A DNA stretch of 64,000 nucleotides, taken from assembly GCF_018282095.1 (NCBI RefSeq), contig NZ_CP074126.1, positions 2,614,501 through 2,678,500 on the forward strand, written 5' to 3'. The translations under genes and the position numbers were made by a program. The notes under the pieces were generated by a model. The model had not been told where the DNA came from and searched no databases. It saw only the letters and a program-made list of their open reading frames with translations. Below, piece by piece: positions 49,465-60,351 of this stretch (positions are counted from its first letter, which is position 1; every line of letters begins with the position of its first letter). The DNA is from Pseudovibrio brasiliensis. Its GTDB lineage: Bacteria > Pseudomonadota > Alphaproteobacteria > Rhizobiales > Stappiaceae.

Positions 49465-49502
49465 CCGGAGAAGGAACCTTCAGGTGAAGGTCTTTTCTCC
49501 GG
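49465..49502 (-). other. Nested intergenic hairpin between nuoJ and nuoK
   Basis: The outer arms CCGGAGAA (49465-49472) and TTCTCCGG (49495-49502) enclose an inner hairpin ACCTTCA/TGAAGGT (49476-49482 with 49485-49491). There is no T-tract on the minus strand, so it looks like an mRNA stability or processing element rather than a terminator. Confidence 0.65.
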
Positions 49503-49538
49503 TACGAATTAATGGTGAAGACCCGTCAAAGACGGCTC

Positions 49539-50153
49539 TTACAAACCCTTGCCACTTTCAACCTTGACCACTTCAATCGCGGTCTCTGGACGACGGGCAA
49601 CCTGCTCAGAGATATTCTGACGGCGTACACCCGGCTTGTGACGAAGGGTCAAGACGATCGCACCGATCATTGCCACCAGCAGCACCAGACCAGCAACCTG
49701 GAACCAGTAAATGTAGCGGGTGTAAAGCAATTCACCGATAGCGGCGATATTCTGTGTCTGCTCGACAGGAGGTGTTGGGGCAGCCCCCTCACCCAGCATG
49801 CCAGGAGCGATGTACCAGCCACTGACAACCATCAGCAGTTCAACCAGCAAAATCACACCAATCAGCGCGCCGATCGGCAGATACTGCAAGAACCCCTGAC
49901 GCATCTCAGCAAAATCAACATCCAGCATCATGACCACGAACAGGAACAGCACCATGACCGCACCCACGTAGACAACAACCAGAAGCATCGCCAGATACTC
50001 GGCACCAATCAGCACAAACAACCCGGCTGCATTAAAGAAGCACAGGATGAGGAACAGCACTGAGTGAACCGGATTGCGAGATGCAATCACCATGAAGGCA
50101 GAGGCCACCGCAAGTGCGGCAAACAGATAGAAAAACAGGGCCTGCAAAACCAT
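49539..50153 (-). CDS. nuoJ: NADH-quinone oxidoreductase subunit J
   Basis: NuoJ is a five-helix membrane subunit at the quinone-pump junction. The 204 residues include ASRNPVHSVLFLILCFFNAAGLFVLIGAEYLA, the family's third-helix region with the pi-bulge, and VVYVGAVMVLFLFVVMMLD. A C-terminal basic tail (RHKPGVRRQN and onward) is cytoplasmic. It follows nuoI after 75 bases. Confidence 0.97.
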   Translation of the reverse strand: MVLQALFFYLFAALAVASAFMVIASRNPVHSVLFLILCFFNAAGLFVLIGAEYLAMLLVVVYVGAVMVLFLFVVMMLDVDFAEMRQGFLQYLPIGALIGVILLVELLMVVSGWYIAPGMLGEGAAPTPPVEQTQNIAAIGELLYTRYIYWFQVAGLVLLVAMIGAIVLTLRHKPGVRRQNISEQVARRPETAIEVVKVESGKGL

Positions 50154-50228
50154 TTTTAGGTTGCCTTTGTCCTATTGTCTCGCCCGGTCAGTGCAAAGCT
50201 CCAACCGGACACAACCTACTCCCCCGCC

Positions 50229-50717
50229 TTAGCGGTACGGAGCATCCAATTCGATATTGCGAGCGATCTCACGCTCCCAACGCTCCCCATTCGCAAGCAA
50301 CTTGTCCTTATCGTAGAACAGTTCTTCTCGCGTCTCGGTCGCAAATTCAAAGTTCGGGCCTTCCACGATCGCATCAACCGGACACGCTTCCTGACAGAAC
50401 CCGCAGTAAATGCACTTGGTCATGTCAATATCGTAGCGAGTAGTACGGCGAGTACCGTCGTTACGACGCGGTCCAGCTTCAATCGTAATGGCCTGCGCAG
50501 GGCAGATCGCCTCACAAAGCTTACAAGCAATGCAGCGCTCTTCTCCGTTCGGATACCGGCGCAGCGCGTGTTCGCCGCGAAAACGCGGACTTACCGGCCC
50601 CTTCTCAAAGGGATAGTTGATTGTCGGCTTCGGCTTGAAGAAGTAACGCATGGCAAGAAAAAACGCCGATACGAACTCCTTCAAAAGCAACGACTTTGCG
50701 GCCTGTCCCAGTCCCAT
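50229..50717 (-). CDS. nuoI: NADH-quinone oxidoreductase subunit I (two 4Fe-4S clusters)
   Basis: NuoI carries clusters N6a and N6b that pass electrons to NuoB. The 162 residues show two ferredoxin motifs, [12 protein letters not shown] and [12 protein letters not shown], near residues 62-110, after an N-terminal amphipathic helix ([21 protein letters not shown]). I chose the ATG at 50717 because it gives the length usual for this group; an ATG at 50747 is in frame. Confidence 0.96.
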   Translation of the reverse strand: MGLGQAAKSLLLKEFVSAFFLAMRYFFKPKPTINYPFEKGPVSPRFRGEHALRRYPNGEERCIACKLCEAICPAQAITIEAGPRRNDGTRRTTRYDIDMTKCIYCGFCQEACPVDAIVEGPNFEFATETREELFYDKDKLLANGERWEREIARNIELDAPYR

Positions 50718-50779
50718 AGCCTTTACAGCCCTTTCTTGATCGAACATGCCAGAGGCATGGAAGATCGATTACAATCCAA

Positions 50780-50820
50780 GAGAACCTGCGAACACTTCAA
50801 GGAAGTCATACAAGGTTCTC
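50780..50820 (-). other. Nested intergenic hairpin before nuoI
   Basis: The outer arms GAGAACCT (50780-50787) and AGGTTCTC (50813-50820) enclose ACTTC/GAAGT (50794-50798 with 50802-50806). Like the nuoJ-nuoK element, it has no T-tract. It follows the extra 78-residue gene. Confidence 0.6.
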
Positions 50821-50839
50821 GTTACCCTTTCCTCTCGAA

Positions 50840-51076
50840 TTAAGGAGCAATACTAGCTCCGGCGAGATATCCGATAATCGGGATCCCGATTATCGTCAGG
50901 GTAAAAATGACTTTGCGGATCGTCGGTTCCGCCAGCTCAACCCAGCCTTTTTCGGTTGGGTTGCGCTCTCTTCCTTTGTTGATGGCTGCCTCCATAAATC
51001 CAAGAAGGAGACGGTAGTTCAGCCATCCAAGGTAAATTCCCATCACACCGCCGATCAAACCGGCGATGGAAATCAT
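50840..51076 (-). CDS. Small membrane protein inserted between nuoH and nuoI
   Basis: I do not recognise this family. The 78-residue protein has two hydrophobic segments, about residues 1-21 ([20 protein letters not shown]) and 54-74 ([19 protein letters not shown]). A polar loop between them contains the charged stretch [19 protein letters not shown]. The start overlaps the nuoH stop by four bases (ATGA), so it is translated with nuoH. That suggests a role in assembling or stabilising the membrane arm of complex I. The standard nuo set has no gene here. The frame is open upstream inside nuoH, but only the coupled start gives a sensible protein. Confidence 0.75.
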   Translation of the reverse strand: MISIAGLIGGVMGIYLGWLNYRLLLGFMEAAINKGRERNPTEKGWVELAEPTIRKVIFTLTIIGIPIIGYLAGASIAP

Positions 51077-52146
51077 GCTCCAAATCCGCCGACCGGTGGA
51101 GTCCAGCCCATGAACATCAGCACGAACGCTACGATGAACACCATTGCCAGAGACAGCGGCAGGAAGACTTTCCAACCCAGACGCATCAGCTGGTCATAGC
51201 GGTAACGAGGTACCATTGCTTTCGCCATGGAGATGAAGAAGAACACCAGCAGACATTTCAGCAGGAACCAGACAATGCCAGGAACCCAGGTGAATGGAGC
51301 GATGTCCAGCGGAGGCAGCCAGCCACCCATGAACAGGATGGTCATCAGACCACACATCAGGGAGATCGCCACGTACTCACCCAACATGAACATCATGTAA
51401 GGGGTAGAGCCATACTCAACCATGAAGCCTGCAACCAGTTCGGATTCCGCTTCCGCAAGATCGAATGGAGGACGGTTTGTTTCAGCAAGTGCGGAAACAA
51501 AGAACACCACGAACATTGGGAACAGCGGCAACCAGTACCAGTTCAAAATGGACAGCCACGGAACGCCCAGCACATGGGCAAGGCCACGAGCCTGCTGTGC
51601 GTAAACGATCTCGGAAAGGTTCAGCGAACCAACGCAGAGCAGAACAGTTACGATCACGAAGCCGATAGACACTTCGTAAGAAACCATCTGTGCCGCAGAA
51701 CGCAAAGCTGACAGGAACGGGTATTTGGAGTTGGACGCCCAACCACCGATGATCACGCCGTAAACTCCAAGGGAGCTGATCGCGAACACATAAAGAATAC
51801 CCACGTTGATGTCTGCAATCACCCAGCCCTGCGCAACCGGAATAACGGCCCAAGCAGCAAGGGAGAGAACCACTGTAATCAGCGGCGCAAACAAGAACAG
51901 GAACTTGTCAGATCCGGAAGGGATCATTGGTTCTTTCAAAACGAATTTCAAAAGATCCGCAAAACTCTGCAGCAAGCCCCAGGGGCCAACCACGTTAGGA
52001 CCACGACGGATCTGAACAGCAGCCCAGATCTTACGGTCAGCGTAAAGAATGTAAGCAACGATCAGCAGCAGCACGACCATCAGCAGCACGCTCTGGAAGA
52101 GCATGATGATCAGTGGCCAACCGTAATCCCAGAAAAAAGCTTCCAT
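51073..52146 (-). CDS. nuoH: NADH-quinone oxidoreductase subunit H
   Basis: NuoH forms the quinone-binding cavity at the base of the membrane arm. The 357 residues have eight predicted helices. Conserved loop motifs are [46 protein letters not shown], and [20 protein letters not shown] with its acidic residues. I chose the ATG at 52146, 13 bases after nuoG; the frame is open to 52194. Confidence 0.97.
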   Translation of the reverse strand: MEAFFWDYGWPLIIMLFQSVLLMVVLLLIVAYILYADRKIWAAVQIRRGPNVVGPWGLLQSFADLLKFVLKEPMIPSGSDKFLFLFAPLITVVLSLAAWAVIPVAQGWVIADINVGILYVFAISSLGVYGVIIGGWASNSKYPFLSALRSAAQMVSYEVSIGFVIVTVLLCVGSLNLSEIVYAQQARGLAHVLGVPWLSILNWYWLPLFPMFVVFFVSALAETNRPPFDLAEAESELVAGFMVEYGSTPYMMFMLGEYVAISLMCGLMTILFMGGWLPPLDIAPFTWVPGIVWFLLKCLLVFFFISMAKAMVPRYRYDQLMRLGWKVFLPLSLAMVFIVAFVLMFMGWTPPVGGFGA

Positions 52147-52159
52147 GCTCACCGTCCCC

Positions 52160-54256
52160 TTATTCCGCCGCCTCAGCTCGGCGCTGCATGGCAAGTGCAG
52201 AACACTCGGCCATCACCGCTGAAGCTCGGGCAATCGGGTTGGTTAGATAAAAATCACTGAATGCCTGCGCAAAACCGGCACCACTCATGTCACCACCGCG
52301 TGCAGCAAGCTTGGAAACATCCGAAGCCACACCGGTTGCAATGCAATTTACGTTCGCCATGTGAGGAACAGCTTCAACAAGTGCACCGCGCAGCTGCGCA
52401 AAACTGTTGAAGGCAAGCGGCTTACCAAGTGCACCGGAAAGCGCACGAATGATCGCCCAGTCCTCACGTGCATCACCTGGAGGGAATGCAGCGCGGTTAG
52501 CCAGCTGTACACGGCCTTCCAGGTTCACGTAGGTACCTGGCTTCTCGGTGTAAGCAGCACCTGGCAGAATAACGTCAGCGCGGTGTGCGCCGCGGTCGCC
52601 GTGAGTACCGATGTAAACAACGAACGCATCACCGAAGGAAGACATGTCCAGTTCGTCTGCACCAAGCAGGAACACAACATCAACGTCGCCCTTGGCAGCT
52701 GCATCCTGAATGCCACCAGCATCCAGACCACCCTCACCCGGAACAAATCCGATATCCAGACCACCAACGCGGCTTGCAGCGGTGTGCAGAACGTTAAAGC
52801 CGTTCCACTCATCGCTCACAGCACCAACGCTCTCAGCCAGCTTTGCAGCGCTCGAGAGAACAGCAGCACCGTCTTCACGAGCGATTGCGCCTTCACCAAC
52901 GATGATCATTGGCTTCTTCGCACCCTTCAGAACCTCTGCAAAAGCATTCTTGCCAGAAGCTATGTCTGCCAGAGTGTCTGGACCAGCGCCAAGATAGTCT
53001 ACGTCATAGGTCAGATCTGCAGGCTGGCCGATAAAGCCAATCTTCGCACCGCCGTGACGCCAAACCTTACGGATGCGGGCATTAAGAACCGGCGCTTCAA
53101 CACGTGGGTTCGCACCCACGAGAAGAATTACATCAGCATCTTCAATACCTTCAACGGAAGAGTTAAACAGATATGTTGTACGGCCAAGAGATGGATCAAG
53201 CTGAGCACCATCCTGACGGCAGTCCATGTTCGCAGAGCCAATGCTCTCCATGAGAGCTTTCAGCGCAAACATGTCTTCAACAGAAGCAAGATCACCAGCA
53301 ATCGCAGCAGTCTTAGCACCGCCAGCCGCTTTCACCCTCGAAGCAACCGCGTTCAGAGCGTCAGTCCAGCTCGCTGGAGCCAGCTTACCGTTCTGCTTCG
53401 CATATGGGCGATCCAGACGCTGTGTCTTCAAACCATCCCAGATGAAACGGGTTTTGTCAGAGATCCATTCCTCGTTCACCTCTTCATTAAGGCGAGGCAT
53501 GATGCGCATGACTTCTTTACCACGTGTATCAACACGGATAGCGGAGCCAAGAGCGTCCATCACGTCGACGCTCTCTGTCTTCACCAATTCCCAAGGACGA
53601 GCGTTAAACTCATATGGGCGGGAAGTCAGAGCACCAACCGGGCAAAGGTCAATCACGTTGCCCTGTAGCTCTGAGGAAAGCGCTTCTTCAAGATAAGTGG
53701 TAATCTCGGCGTCTTCACCACGGCCAATCAGGCCCAGCTCGGAAACACCTGCAACTTCGGTCGTGAAGCGAACACAACGGGTGCAGTGAATGCAGCGTGT
53801 CATGATCGTCTTAACAAGCGGACCAATGTATTTATTTTCAACTGCGCGCTTGTTTTCAGCAAAGCGCGAACTATCTACACCGTAAGCCATGGCCTGATCC
53901 TGAAGATCACACTCACCGCCTTGGTCACAGATAGGGCAGTCCAGCGGGTGGTTGATCAGGAGAAACTCCATCACACCTTCACGCGCCTTTTTCACCATTG
54001 GAGACTTTGTAAAGATCTCTGGTGGCTGGCCTTCTGGTCCCGGACGCAGATCGCGCACGCCCATTGCGCAAGAGGCAACCGGCTTTGGCGGTCCGCCTTT
54101 AACTTCCACAAGGCACATGCGGCAGTTGCCGGCTACGGAGAGCCGGTCATGAAAACAGAACCTAGGAATTTCCGCACCGGCCTCTTCACAGGCCTGCATA
54201 ACGGTATATTCCGCAGGAACTTCAATTTCTTTGCCGTCGACGACAAGCTTAGTCAT
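52160..54256 (-). CDS. nuoG: NADH-quinone oxidoreductase subunit G
   Basis: NuoG is the large iron-sulfur subunit of the peripheral arm. The 698 residues start with a 2Fe-2S ferredoxin domain ([20 protein letters not shown]). The His-Cys 4Fe-4S segment follows ([18 protein letters not shown]), then [10 protein letters not shown] and a molybdopterin-oxidoreductase-like domain that no longer binds molybdenum. The Cys ligands for the non-conserved N7 cluster of E. coli are not seen. It overlaps the pentapeptide-repeat gene upstream by four bases. Confidence 0.97.
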   Translation of the reverse strand: MTKLVVDGKEIEVPAEYTVMQACEEAGAEIPRFCFHDRLSVAGNCRMCLVEVKGGPPKPVASCAMGVRDLRPGPEGQPPEIFTKSPMVKKAREGVMEFLLINHPLDCPICDQGGECDLQDQAMAYGVDSSRFAENKRAVENKYIGPLVKTIMTRCIHCTRCVRFTTEVAGVSELGLIGRGEDAEITTYLEEALSSELQGNVIDLCPVGALTSRPYEFNARPWELVKTESVDVMDALGSAIRVDTRGKEVMRIMPRLNEEVNEEWISDKTRFIWDGLKTQRLDRPYAKQNGKLAPASWTDALNAVASRVKAAGGAKTAAIAGDLASVEDMFALKALMESIGSANMDCRQDGAQLDPSLGRTTYLFNSSVEGIEDADVILLVGANPRVEAPVLNARIRKVWRHGGAKIGFIGQPADLTYDVDYLGAGPDTLADIASGKNAFAEVLKGAKKPMIIVGEGAIAREDGAAVLSSAAKLAESVGAVSDEWNGFNVLHTAASRVGGLDIGFVPGEGGLDAGGIQDAAAKGDVDVVFLLGADELDMSSFGDAFVVYIGTHGDRGAHRADVILPGAAYTEKPGTYVNLEGRVQLANRAAFPPGDAREDWAIIRALSGALGKPLAFNSFAQLRGALVEAVPHMANVNCIATGVASDVSKLAARGGDMSGAGFAQAFSDFYLTNPIARASAVMAECSALAMQRRAEAAE

Positions 54257-54603
54257 GCGTTGGCATCCTCACCCTTAGCTTCCTGGGCGCGATAGGCCTT
54301 AAGAAGCTCAGTCACTTCAATTCCATCGATGGTCATGCCAAGAAGCCGGCAGCTTTTGATTTTAGCGCCAGCCAGATTGGCATTTTCAAGGATCAGCCCA
54401 GAAAGATTGACTTTCTCAACTGACCAACCAGAGAGATTTGCGTCATAGATGGACCAACCGGAGAGATTAACGTCATTGATGCGGCCACCAGACAGGTTCA
54501 CATTTTCAAAAGAGCAACCAGACAAGTTGCAATCTTCAAATCTGGAACCGGATAGATCGCTCTCGCTTACATCCAGACATTTTTTCTCTTGGTTGATCTT
54601 CAT
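54253..54603 (-). CDS. Pentapeptide-repeat protein inside the nuo operon
   Basis: The 116-residue protein is built mostly of pentapeptide repeats, giving a right-handed beta-helix. From about residue 14 to 85 the pattern repeats every ten residues as NLSG followed by six variable positions: [62 protein letters not shown]-terminal helix ([14 protein letters not shown]) follows, which in this fold often mediates dimerisation. The gene starts 3 bases after nuoF and overlaps nuoG by four, so it must be made together with the peripheral arm. It has no signal peptide. Pentapeptide proteins bind proteins or mimic DNA; a role in complex I assembly is inference only. Confidence 0.9.
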   Translation of the reverse strand: MKINQEKKCLDVSESDLSGSRFEDCNLSGCSFENVNLSGGRINDVNLSGWSIYDANLSGWSVEKVNLSGLILENANLAGAKIKSCRLLGMTIDGIEVTELLKAYRAQEAKGEDANA

Positions 54604-54606
54604 CCC

Positions 54607-55908
54607 TTACTCCGCAGCGATCTTGTCGGTCGGTGTACGGTGCTTAGCAACGTACTGGTCGATCCGGTCTTCAATCACAGGGCGGAAGTTTTTGATCAAA
54701 CCCTGAATAGGCCATGCAGCCGCATCACCCAGCGCGCAGATCGTATGACCTTCCACCTGTTTGGTAACTTTGAACAGCATGTCAATTTCGTCGTAAGAGC
54801 TCTCGCCCTTGACCATCCGCTCCATCACGCGCCACATCCAGCCCGTACCTTCACGGCACGGCGTACACTGACCGCAGCTTTCGTGTTTGTAGAAGTAGGA
54901 CAGACGGGCAATCGCTTTGATGATGTCGGTGGAGTTGTCCATCACGATCACGGCAGCTGTACCCAGCGAGGAGCCAACTTCACGCAGACCGTCAAAGTCC
55001 ATCTTCGCATCACGGATATCTTCGCCCTTCACACAAGGAACGGAAGAGCCACCCGGAATAACCGCAAGCAGATTGTCCCAGCCGCCGCGGATACCACCGC
55101 AGTGCTTTTCAATCAGTTCCTTGAAGGAAATGCCCATCGCTTCTTCAACGGTACAAGGCTTGTTCACGTGTCCGGAAACACAGAACAGCTTGGTACCAGC
55201 GTTGTTTTCACGGCCAATACCGGAGAACCATGCACCACCGCGCTTCAAAATAGTCGGCGCAACAGCAATGGATTCCACGTTGTTCACTGTGGTTGGGCAG
55301 CCGTAGATACCCATGTTCGCAGGGAACGGAGGCTTCAGACGCGGCTGACCTTTTTTACCTTCAAGGCTTTCCAGCAGTGCAGTTTCCTCACCGCAGATAT
55401 AAGCCCCTGCACCGTGGTGCACGTAGATATCAAAGTCGTAGCCGTTCTTGTTGTTCTTGCCGATCAGGCCAGCATCATAAGCCTGATCAATCGCAGCCTG
55501 CAGGCGTTCACGCTCACGAATGAACTCACCGCGCACGTAGATGTAAGCCGCAATAGCACCCATCGCGAAACCAGCAAGCAGACAACCCTCAACCAGGTGG
55601 TGAGGATCGTGACGCATGATTTCACGGTCTTTACAGGTGCCCGGCTCGGACTCATCCGCGTTAACCACGAGATAGGCCGGACGACCGTCACTTTCCTTCG
55701 GCATGAAGGACCACTTCAAACCGGTTGGGAAGCCCGCACCACCGCGACCACGAAGACCGGAAGTCTTCATTTCGTCGATGATCCAGTCACGACCTTTTTC
55801 AATAATTTCTTTGGTACCAGACCATGATCCGCGCTGACGTGCTCCTTCGAGACCCCAATCATGCAGACCATAGATATTGGTGAAGATACGATCGGAATCG
55901 TTCAGCAT
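54607..55908 (-). CDS. nuoF: NADH-quinone oxidoreductase subunit F
   Basis: NuoF binds NADH, FMN and the 4Fe-4S cluster N3. The 433 residues show the FMN/NADH glycine-rich loop [16 protein letters not shown] and [32 protein letters not shown] and the cluster motif [10 protein letters not shown] with a later Cys in [13 protein letters not shown] follow. It lies 3 bases after nuoE. Confidence 0.97.
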   Translation of the reverse strand: MLNDSDRIFTNIYGLHDWGLEGARQRGSWSGTKEIIEKGRDWIIDEMKTSGLRGRGGAGFPTGLKWSFMPKESDGRPAYLVVNADESEPGTCKDREIMRHDPHHLVEGCLLAGFAMGAIAAYIYVRGEFIRERERLQAAIDQAYDAGLIGKNNKNGYDFDIYVHHGAGAYICGEETALLESLEGKKGQPRLKPPFPANMGIYGCPTTVNNVESIAVAPTILKRGGAWFSGIGRENNAGTKLFCVSGHVNKPCTVEEAMGISFKELIEKHCGGIRGGWDNLLAVIPGGSSVPCVKGEDIRDAKMDFDGLREVGSSLGTAAVIVMDNSTDIIKAIARLSYFYKHESCGQCTPCREGTGWMWRVMERMVKGESSYDEIDMLFKVTKQVEGHTICALGDAAAWPIQGLIKNFRPVIEDRIDQYVAKHRTPTDKIAAE

Positions 55909-55911
55909 CGC

Positions 55912-56712
55912 TTACCCCTCACCTTTCGCTTTGGCTTCCTGAGCCTTGCGGTGGCGCTCAACGAACTCCGCAACACCAGCCTCAGCTGGGCGAGGAACAC
56001 CGGTGTAACCAGCACCGCCAGTATTCAGAGCAGCACCTGCATGGTGTTTGGACGCAGCATCAGAACCGTCAACAATCACTGCTTCCTGAGGCGCACCCTT
56101 TGTGGTGTCTTCAATATTCAGCAATGTGGTCTGGCCACCCTCTGGTGCCGCAAAGATGCGGTCAACACCCTGAGGGCCCGGCAGAACCGGCTTTCCGCCT
56201 GCGATGTCATCAAGAAGCTTCTCGAACTTCTCAACGTCCAGATCCTCATAGAAATCCTTGAAGATCTGCACCATCGGCGCATTCACACAAGCACCAAGGC
56301 ACTCAACCTCTTCCCAGGAGAAGTTTCCATCTTCGGAAAGGGTGTGAGGTGTCTCAGAAATCTTGCTTTTACAAACTTTGATAAGCTCTTCAGAACCACG
56401 CAGCTGACATGGGGTCGTGCCACACACCTGGATGTGCGCTTTTTTGCCGACCGGCTGCAGCTGGAACATGGTGTAGAAGGTTGCCACTTCCAGAACACGG
56501 ATGCGAGGCATATCGAGCATTTCAGAGATCACGCGGATCGCTGGCTCGGTCACCCAACCAACCTGTTCCTGAGCACGCCACAGAATAGGCACGACAGCAG
56601 AAGCCTGACGTCCTTCCGGGTAACGCTCGATGACCTTTTTCGCCCACGCCAGGTTTTCTGGAGAGAACTCAAAAGACTCTGGCTGTTCGTGATGAAGACG
56701 ACGCACTGACAT
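55912..56712 (-). CDS. nuoE: NADH-quinone oxidoreductase subunit E (extended)
   Basis: NuoE carries the 2Fe-2S cluster N1a. The ligands are in [10 protein letters not shown] and [11 protein letters not shown], within a thioredoxin-like domain ending near residue 175. The protein has 266 residues, about 100 longer than in E. coli. The extra C-terminal part is low-complexity, rich in Ala, Gly and charged residues ([14 protein letters not shown] at the end). Similar extensions occur in other alphaproteobacteria. It overlaps nuoD by one base. Confidence 0.96.
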   Translation of the reverse strand: MSVRRLHHEQPESFEFSPENLAWAKKVIERYPEGRQASAVVPILWRAQEQVGWVTEPAIRVISEMLDMPRIRVLEVATFYTMFQLQPVGKKAHIQVCGTTPCQLRGSEELIKVCKSKISETPHTLSEDGNFSWEEVECLGACVNAPMVQIFKDFYEDLDVEKFEKLLDDIAGGKPVLPGPQGVDRIFAAPEGGQTTLLNIEDTTKGAPQEAVIVDGSDAASKHHAGAALNTGGAGYTGVPRPAEAGVAEFVERHRKAQEAKAKGEG

Positions 56713-57896
56713 TACCGGTCAATCTCCCCAAATACGATATCGATGGAACCAATGACAGCGGCAACGTCAGCCAACATATGGCCGCGGCACAGGTAATCCA
56801 ACGCCTGCAGGTGAGCAAAGCCAGGAGCCTTGATCTTGCAGCGGTAAGGCTTGTTGGTTCCATCAGAAACGAGATACACGCCGAATTCGCCTTTTGGCGC
56901 CTCAACGGCTGCATAAATCTCGCCTTCAGGAACTTTATAGCCTTCGGTGTAAAGCTTGAAGTGGTGGATCAGAGCTTCCATGGAGCGCTTCATTTCACCG
57001 CGCTTCGGAGGAACCACCTTACCATCGGTAGAAGAAACAGGACCTGTTTCCTTACCCAGCATCTCCAGACACTGCTTCATGATACGCACAGACTGGTGCA
57101 TCTCGAACATGCGGATCAGGTAACGATCATAACAGTCGCCGTTCTTGCCGATTGCGATGTCGAATTCCATTTCATCGTAGCACTCATAAGGCTGCGACTT
57201 ACGCAAATCCCATTTTGCGCCGGAACCACGAACCATCACACCGGAGAAGCCCATTGCCCAGGCTTCATCAAGATCAACAACGCCGATATCAACGTTACGC
57301 TGCTTGAAGATACGGTTATCGGTCAAAAGACCTTCGATGTCGTCGAGAGTCTTGAGGAACGGATCACACCAGTTCCACATATCATCGAGCAGATCCTGTG
57401 GCAGATCCTGGTGAACACCACCCGGACGCACATAAGCTGCGTGCATACGCGCACCACAACCACGCTCATAGAAACCCATGAGCTCTTCGCGAGGCTCAAA
57501 GCCCCACAGTGGCGGCGTCAACGCACCAACGTCCATCGCCTGCGTGGTCACGTTCAGCAAGTGTGACAGCAGACGTCCGATTTCGGAGTAAAGCACACGG
57601 ATCAGCTGACCACGCTTAGGCACCTCAATGCCCAGCAGGCGCTCAACAGCAAGAGCATACGCATGCTCCTGGTTCATCGGTGCCACATAGTCCAGACGAT
57701 CGAAGTAAGGCACAGCCTGAAGATAGGTCTTGTGCTCGATCAGCTTTTCAGTACCCCGGTGCAGCAGGCCGATATGCGGGTCAACGCGAGTGACCACCTC
57801 ACCGTCCAGTTCCAAAACCAGACGAAGCACACCGTGCGCCGCAGGGTGCTGCGGACCAAAGTTAATATTAAAGTTTCGTACCTGAGCCTCAGCCAT
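56712..57896 (-). CDS. nuoD: NADH-quinone oxidoreductase subunit D
   Basis: NuoD is the 49-kDa-type subunit forming half of the quinone site with NuoB. The 394 residues start with [20 protein letters not shown], whose HPAAHG loop lines the quinone pocket. [18 protein letters not shown] and [16 protein letters not shown] follow, and the C-terminal DIVFGEIDR. It is separate from nuoC, unlike the fused nuoCD of E. coli, and lies 14 bases after it. Confidence 0.97.
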   Translation of the reverse strand: MAEAQVRNFNINFGPQHPAAHGVLRLVLELDGEVVTRVDPHIGLLHRGTEKLIEHKTYLQAVPYFDRLDYVAPMNQEHAYALAVERLLGIEVPKRGQLIRVLYSEIGRLLSHLLNVTTQAMDVGALTPPLWGFEPREELMGFYERGCGARMHAAYVRPGGVHQDLPQDLLDDMWNWCDPFLKTLDDIEGLLTDNRIFKQRNVDIGVVDLDEAWAMGFSGVMVRGSGAKWDLRKSQPYECYDEMEFDIAIGKNGDCYDRYLIRMFEMHQSVRIMKQCLEMLGKETGPVSSTDGKVVPPKRGEMKRSMEALIHHFKLYTEGYKVPEGEIYAAVEAPKGEFGVYLVSDGTNKPYRCKIKAPGFAHLQALDYLCRGHMLADVAAVIGSIDIVFGEIDR

Positions 57897-57910
57897 TCTC
57901 TACCCGTGCC

Positions 57911-58513
57911 TCAGTTCGATGCTTTTTCATCACCAGGAAGCACATAGTCGGTGCCTTCCCATGGTGAGAGGAAATCAAAACTACGGAATTCCTGAGTAAG
58001 CTGCACAGGCTCATAAACAACACGCTTCTTGGTGTCGTCGTAACGAACCTCTACATAACCTGTCAGAGGGAAATCCTTGCGAAGCGGGAAACCGTCAAAA
58101 CCGTAGTCGGTCAGCAAGCGCCGCAGATCAGGGTTACCGGTGAACAGAATGCCGTACATGTCGTAGGCTTCACGTTCAAACCATTCAGCACCCTTGAAAA
58201 TGGAAATCACAGACGGAACCGGAGTGGTTTCGTCTGTCTGAACCTTCACGCGGATGCGCAGGTTCTGAACAGGGGAAAGCAGGTGGTACACAACGTCGAA
58301 ACGTTTTTCCCGAGCCGGCCAGTCCACACCGCAAATATCAACCAATGCTATAAAACCGCACCGCGCGTCATCGCGCAGGAAACGCAGAACACTGATAATC
58401 TGGTCATGGGACACATTAAGAGTGAGATCGCCATAAGCAACCGACCAGCTCTCAACCTTGTCTCCAAGCGTTAGCTCGATAAATTCACCGAGTTCGCTAA
58501 GCGTCTCGTCCAT
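57911..58513 (-). CDS. nuoC: NADH-quinone oxidoreductase subunit C
   Basis: NuoC is the 30-kDa-type structural subunit of the connecting fragment. The 200 residues contain [29 protein letters not shown] and the family signature [29 protein letters not shown]. It starts about 100 bases after nuoB. Confidence 0.97.
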   Translation of the reverse strand: MDETLSELGEFIELTLGDKVESWSVAYGDLTLNVSHDQIISVLRFLRDDARCGFIALVDICGVDWPAREKRFDVVYHLLSPVQNLRIRVKVQTDETTPVPSVISIFKGAEWFEREAYDMYGILFTGNPDLRRLLTDYGFDGFPLRKDFPLTGYVEVRYDDTKKRVVYEPVQLTQEFRSFDFLSPWEGTDYVLPGDEKASN

Positions 58514-58612
58514 TACCTTGTTTCCTATAGGTTGGACATCTCACAAATGGCAGGGAAACCCTTACCAGCAATGTCGATAAGGCCGTGCACCCATCAGCGC
58601 ACGACCTGTAAA

Positions 58613-59197
58613 TCATCTTTCGATCGTACCCGTGCGACGGATCTTTTTCTGCAGCAGCAGCACACCGTAAAGCAGCGCTTCAGCAGTTGGAGGACAACCC
58701 GGCACATAGATGTCAACCGGAACAACCCGGTCACAACCGCGCACAACAGAATAGGAATAGTGATAGTAACCACCGCCGTTCGCACAGGATCCCATGGAGA
58801 TCACATAGCGAGGCTCTGGCATCTGGTCATAAACCTTGCGCAGCGCAGGTGCCATCTTGTTGGTCAGCGTACCTGCAACAATCATCACGTCAGACTGACG
58901 TGGGGAGCCACGAGGAGCAAAGCCGAAACGCTCTGCGTCATAACGCGGCATCGACATCTGCATCATTTCCACTGCACAACAGGCAAGACCAAACGTCATC
59001 CACATGAGAGAACCGGTACGTGCCCACTGGATCAGGCTTTCACTGGAAGTAACCAGAAAGCCTTTGTCAGAAAGCTCGTTGTTCACATTCATGAAGAATG
59101 GATCATTCTCGCCCACCGGGCGACCTGTGTTGGGATCGATGATCCCTTTTGGAGCTTGAGAGACAAGAGGCTTGGAGCCGTCAAAGATCAATCCCAT
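58613..59197 (-). CDS. nuoB: NADH-quinone oxidoreductase subunit B
   Basis: NuoB carries cluster N2, the last in the chain, next to the quinone site. The 194 residues show the adjacent cysteines of [12 protein letters not shown], and then [10 protein letters not shown] and [15 protein letters not shown] chose the ATG at 59197, with GGGAGC upstream. It overlaps the nuoA stop by ten bases; an ATG at 59218 is in frame. Confidence 0.96.
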   Translation of the reverse strand: MGLIFDGSKPLVSQAPKGIIDPNTGRPVGENDPFFMNVNNELSDKGFLVTSSESLIQWARTGSLMWMTFGLACCAVEMMQMSMPRYDAERFGFAPRGSPRQSDVMIVAGTLTNKMAPALRKVYDQMPEPRYVISMGSCANGGGYYHYSYSVVRGCDRVVPVDIYVPGCPPTAEALLYGVLLLQKKIRRTGTIER

Positions 59198-59553
59198 TCC
59201 AGTGCTCCCTTCTTCCATTCATAGATGAACCCAATCGTGAGCACGCCCAGGAAGATCATCATGGAGACGAAGCCAAACCAACCCAGATCACCAAAGGCAA
59301 CAGCCCATGGGAAGAGGAAAGCAACTTCGAGGTCAAAGATGATGAAGAGGATCGATACCAGATAAAACCGGATGTCGAATTTCATACGCGCGTCATCAAA
59401 AGCGTTGAAACCACACTCGTAAGCAGAGAGCTTTTCAGAATCTGGGTTCTTGAAAGCAACAATGAACGGGGCGATGAGAAGCGCGAGGCCAATAACGAGG
59501 GCAACACCGATAAAGACGACAATCGGGATGTACTCCCTGAGGAGGTCTTCCAT
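59188..59553 (-). CDS. nuoA: NADH-quinone oxidoreductase subunit A
   Basis: NuoA is the first gene of the complex I operon. The 121 residues have three membrane helices and the conserved loop [27 protein letters not shown] with the functionally important Cys. I chose the ATG at 59553; the frame is open to 59619 without membrane character. The promoter should lie in the AT-rich region further upstream. Confidence 0.96.
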   Translation of the reverse strand: MEDLLREYIPIVVFIGVALVIGLALLIAPFIVAFKNPDSEKLSAYECGFNAFDDARMKFDIRFYLVSILFIIFDLEVAFLFPWAVAFGDLGWFGFVSMMIFLGVLTIGFIYEWKKGALEWD

Positions 59554-60169
59554 TTGAATATCCGTCCCTGGACGTAACAGGTCATGCGACCAATAAAACT
59601 CTTGGTGCACTGCACACACTGCAGAAAGTAGGGCGTAAGGATAGGAAGGACACCCTAGGATCCGGTGTATCTAGTCGCACCGCAACGCACGATTAGCTTA
59701 GCCCCACAATCTGCGCAAGACCTTACAACGGAGTAAATCGGGTAGGAAAGAGTGCCTTACGCCACGAGAAGATCACATTCTCGTAAGGCGGGCACAAAAA
59801 AACCGCTAAAAACCTAGAGATATATATTATGAGTAAAATACTCATATTAAAATAGAAAAATGACGATTTCTAACAATTGCTTGGGAAAACTACTCAAGGC
59901 TTAAAATTAAACACTAAAACAGGCACAATTTCCTGCGTAGTTCCACGTAAATAGTCAAAATGTCTCAATTGAAGAGTCGCCCTTCAATACCCATGAGGTA
60001 GTGACACCGGCCTTCATTTTAAACACCTGCCTTAGAAAAATTTTTAGCTAAATTCGCAAAGCAACGCAGCTCCCCTGCCCTAAATGTAAGGCAGCAAATA
60101 CCCTTAAATTACAATAATTAAAAACAACAGGGAAATAAAGGAAAGATCAGCGAAAGCTGAGCCCAGATA
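59554..60169. other. AT-rich non-coding region upstream of nuoA
   Basis: I find no convincing gene. It should hold the nuo promoter, which I could not fix. It contains a long stem (GCCTTA/TAAGGC with inner CGAGAA/TTCTCG) at 59754-59789. A 17-base palindrome ATGAGTA-AAA-TACTCAT lies at 59829-59845. Confidence 0.55.
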
Positions 60170-60215
60170 CACGAAAGCACGGCGCGCTATTCAAAGCGAT
60201 CACCGTGCTTTTCGT
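60170..60215 (-). terminator. Probable terminator of the tRNA-Asp cluster
   Basis: AAAGCACGG (60174-60182) pairs with CCGTGCTTT (60203-60211) around a 20-base loop. It lies directly downstream of the last tRNA on the minus strand. The T-tract is short. Confidence 0.6.
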
Positions 60216-60227
60216 AGTAAATGAAAG

Positions 60228-60304
60228 TGGCGCGAGTGACGGGGCTCGAACCCGCGACCTCCGGCGTGACAGGCCGGCACTCTAACCAACTGAGCTACAC
60301 CCGC
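60228..60304 (-). tRNA. tRNA-Asp (GTC), copy 4 in transcription order
   Basis: A full cloverleaf on the minus strand has acceptor GCGGGTG pairing with CACTCGC (one G-T pair), discriminator G and encoded CCA. The D-loop AGTTGGTTAGA, anticodon loop CTGTCAC with anticodon GTC, and T-loop TTCGAGC are present. It is 77 bases long and identical to its three neighbours. Confidence 0.97.
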
Positions 60305-60351
60305 AACTCTCATTTCTAGGGTCGTTATAGCAGCAACCTCTCAAAGAGAAG

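Noticed and set aside
52361-53668. 435-codon open frame on the plus strand opposite nuoG
   Set aside because: It lies wholly within nuoG on the other strand, with no ribosome-binding site or domain.
54303-54560. DNA-level tandem repeat of about 30 bases
   Set aside because: It is explained by the ten-residue period of the pentapeptide-repeat protein.
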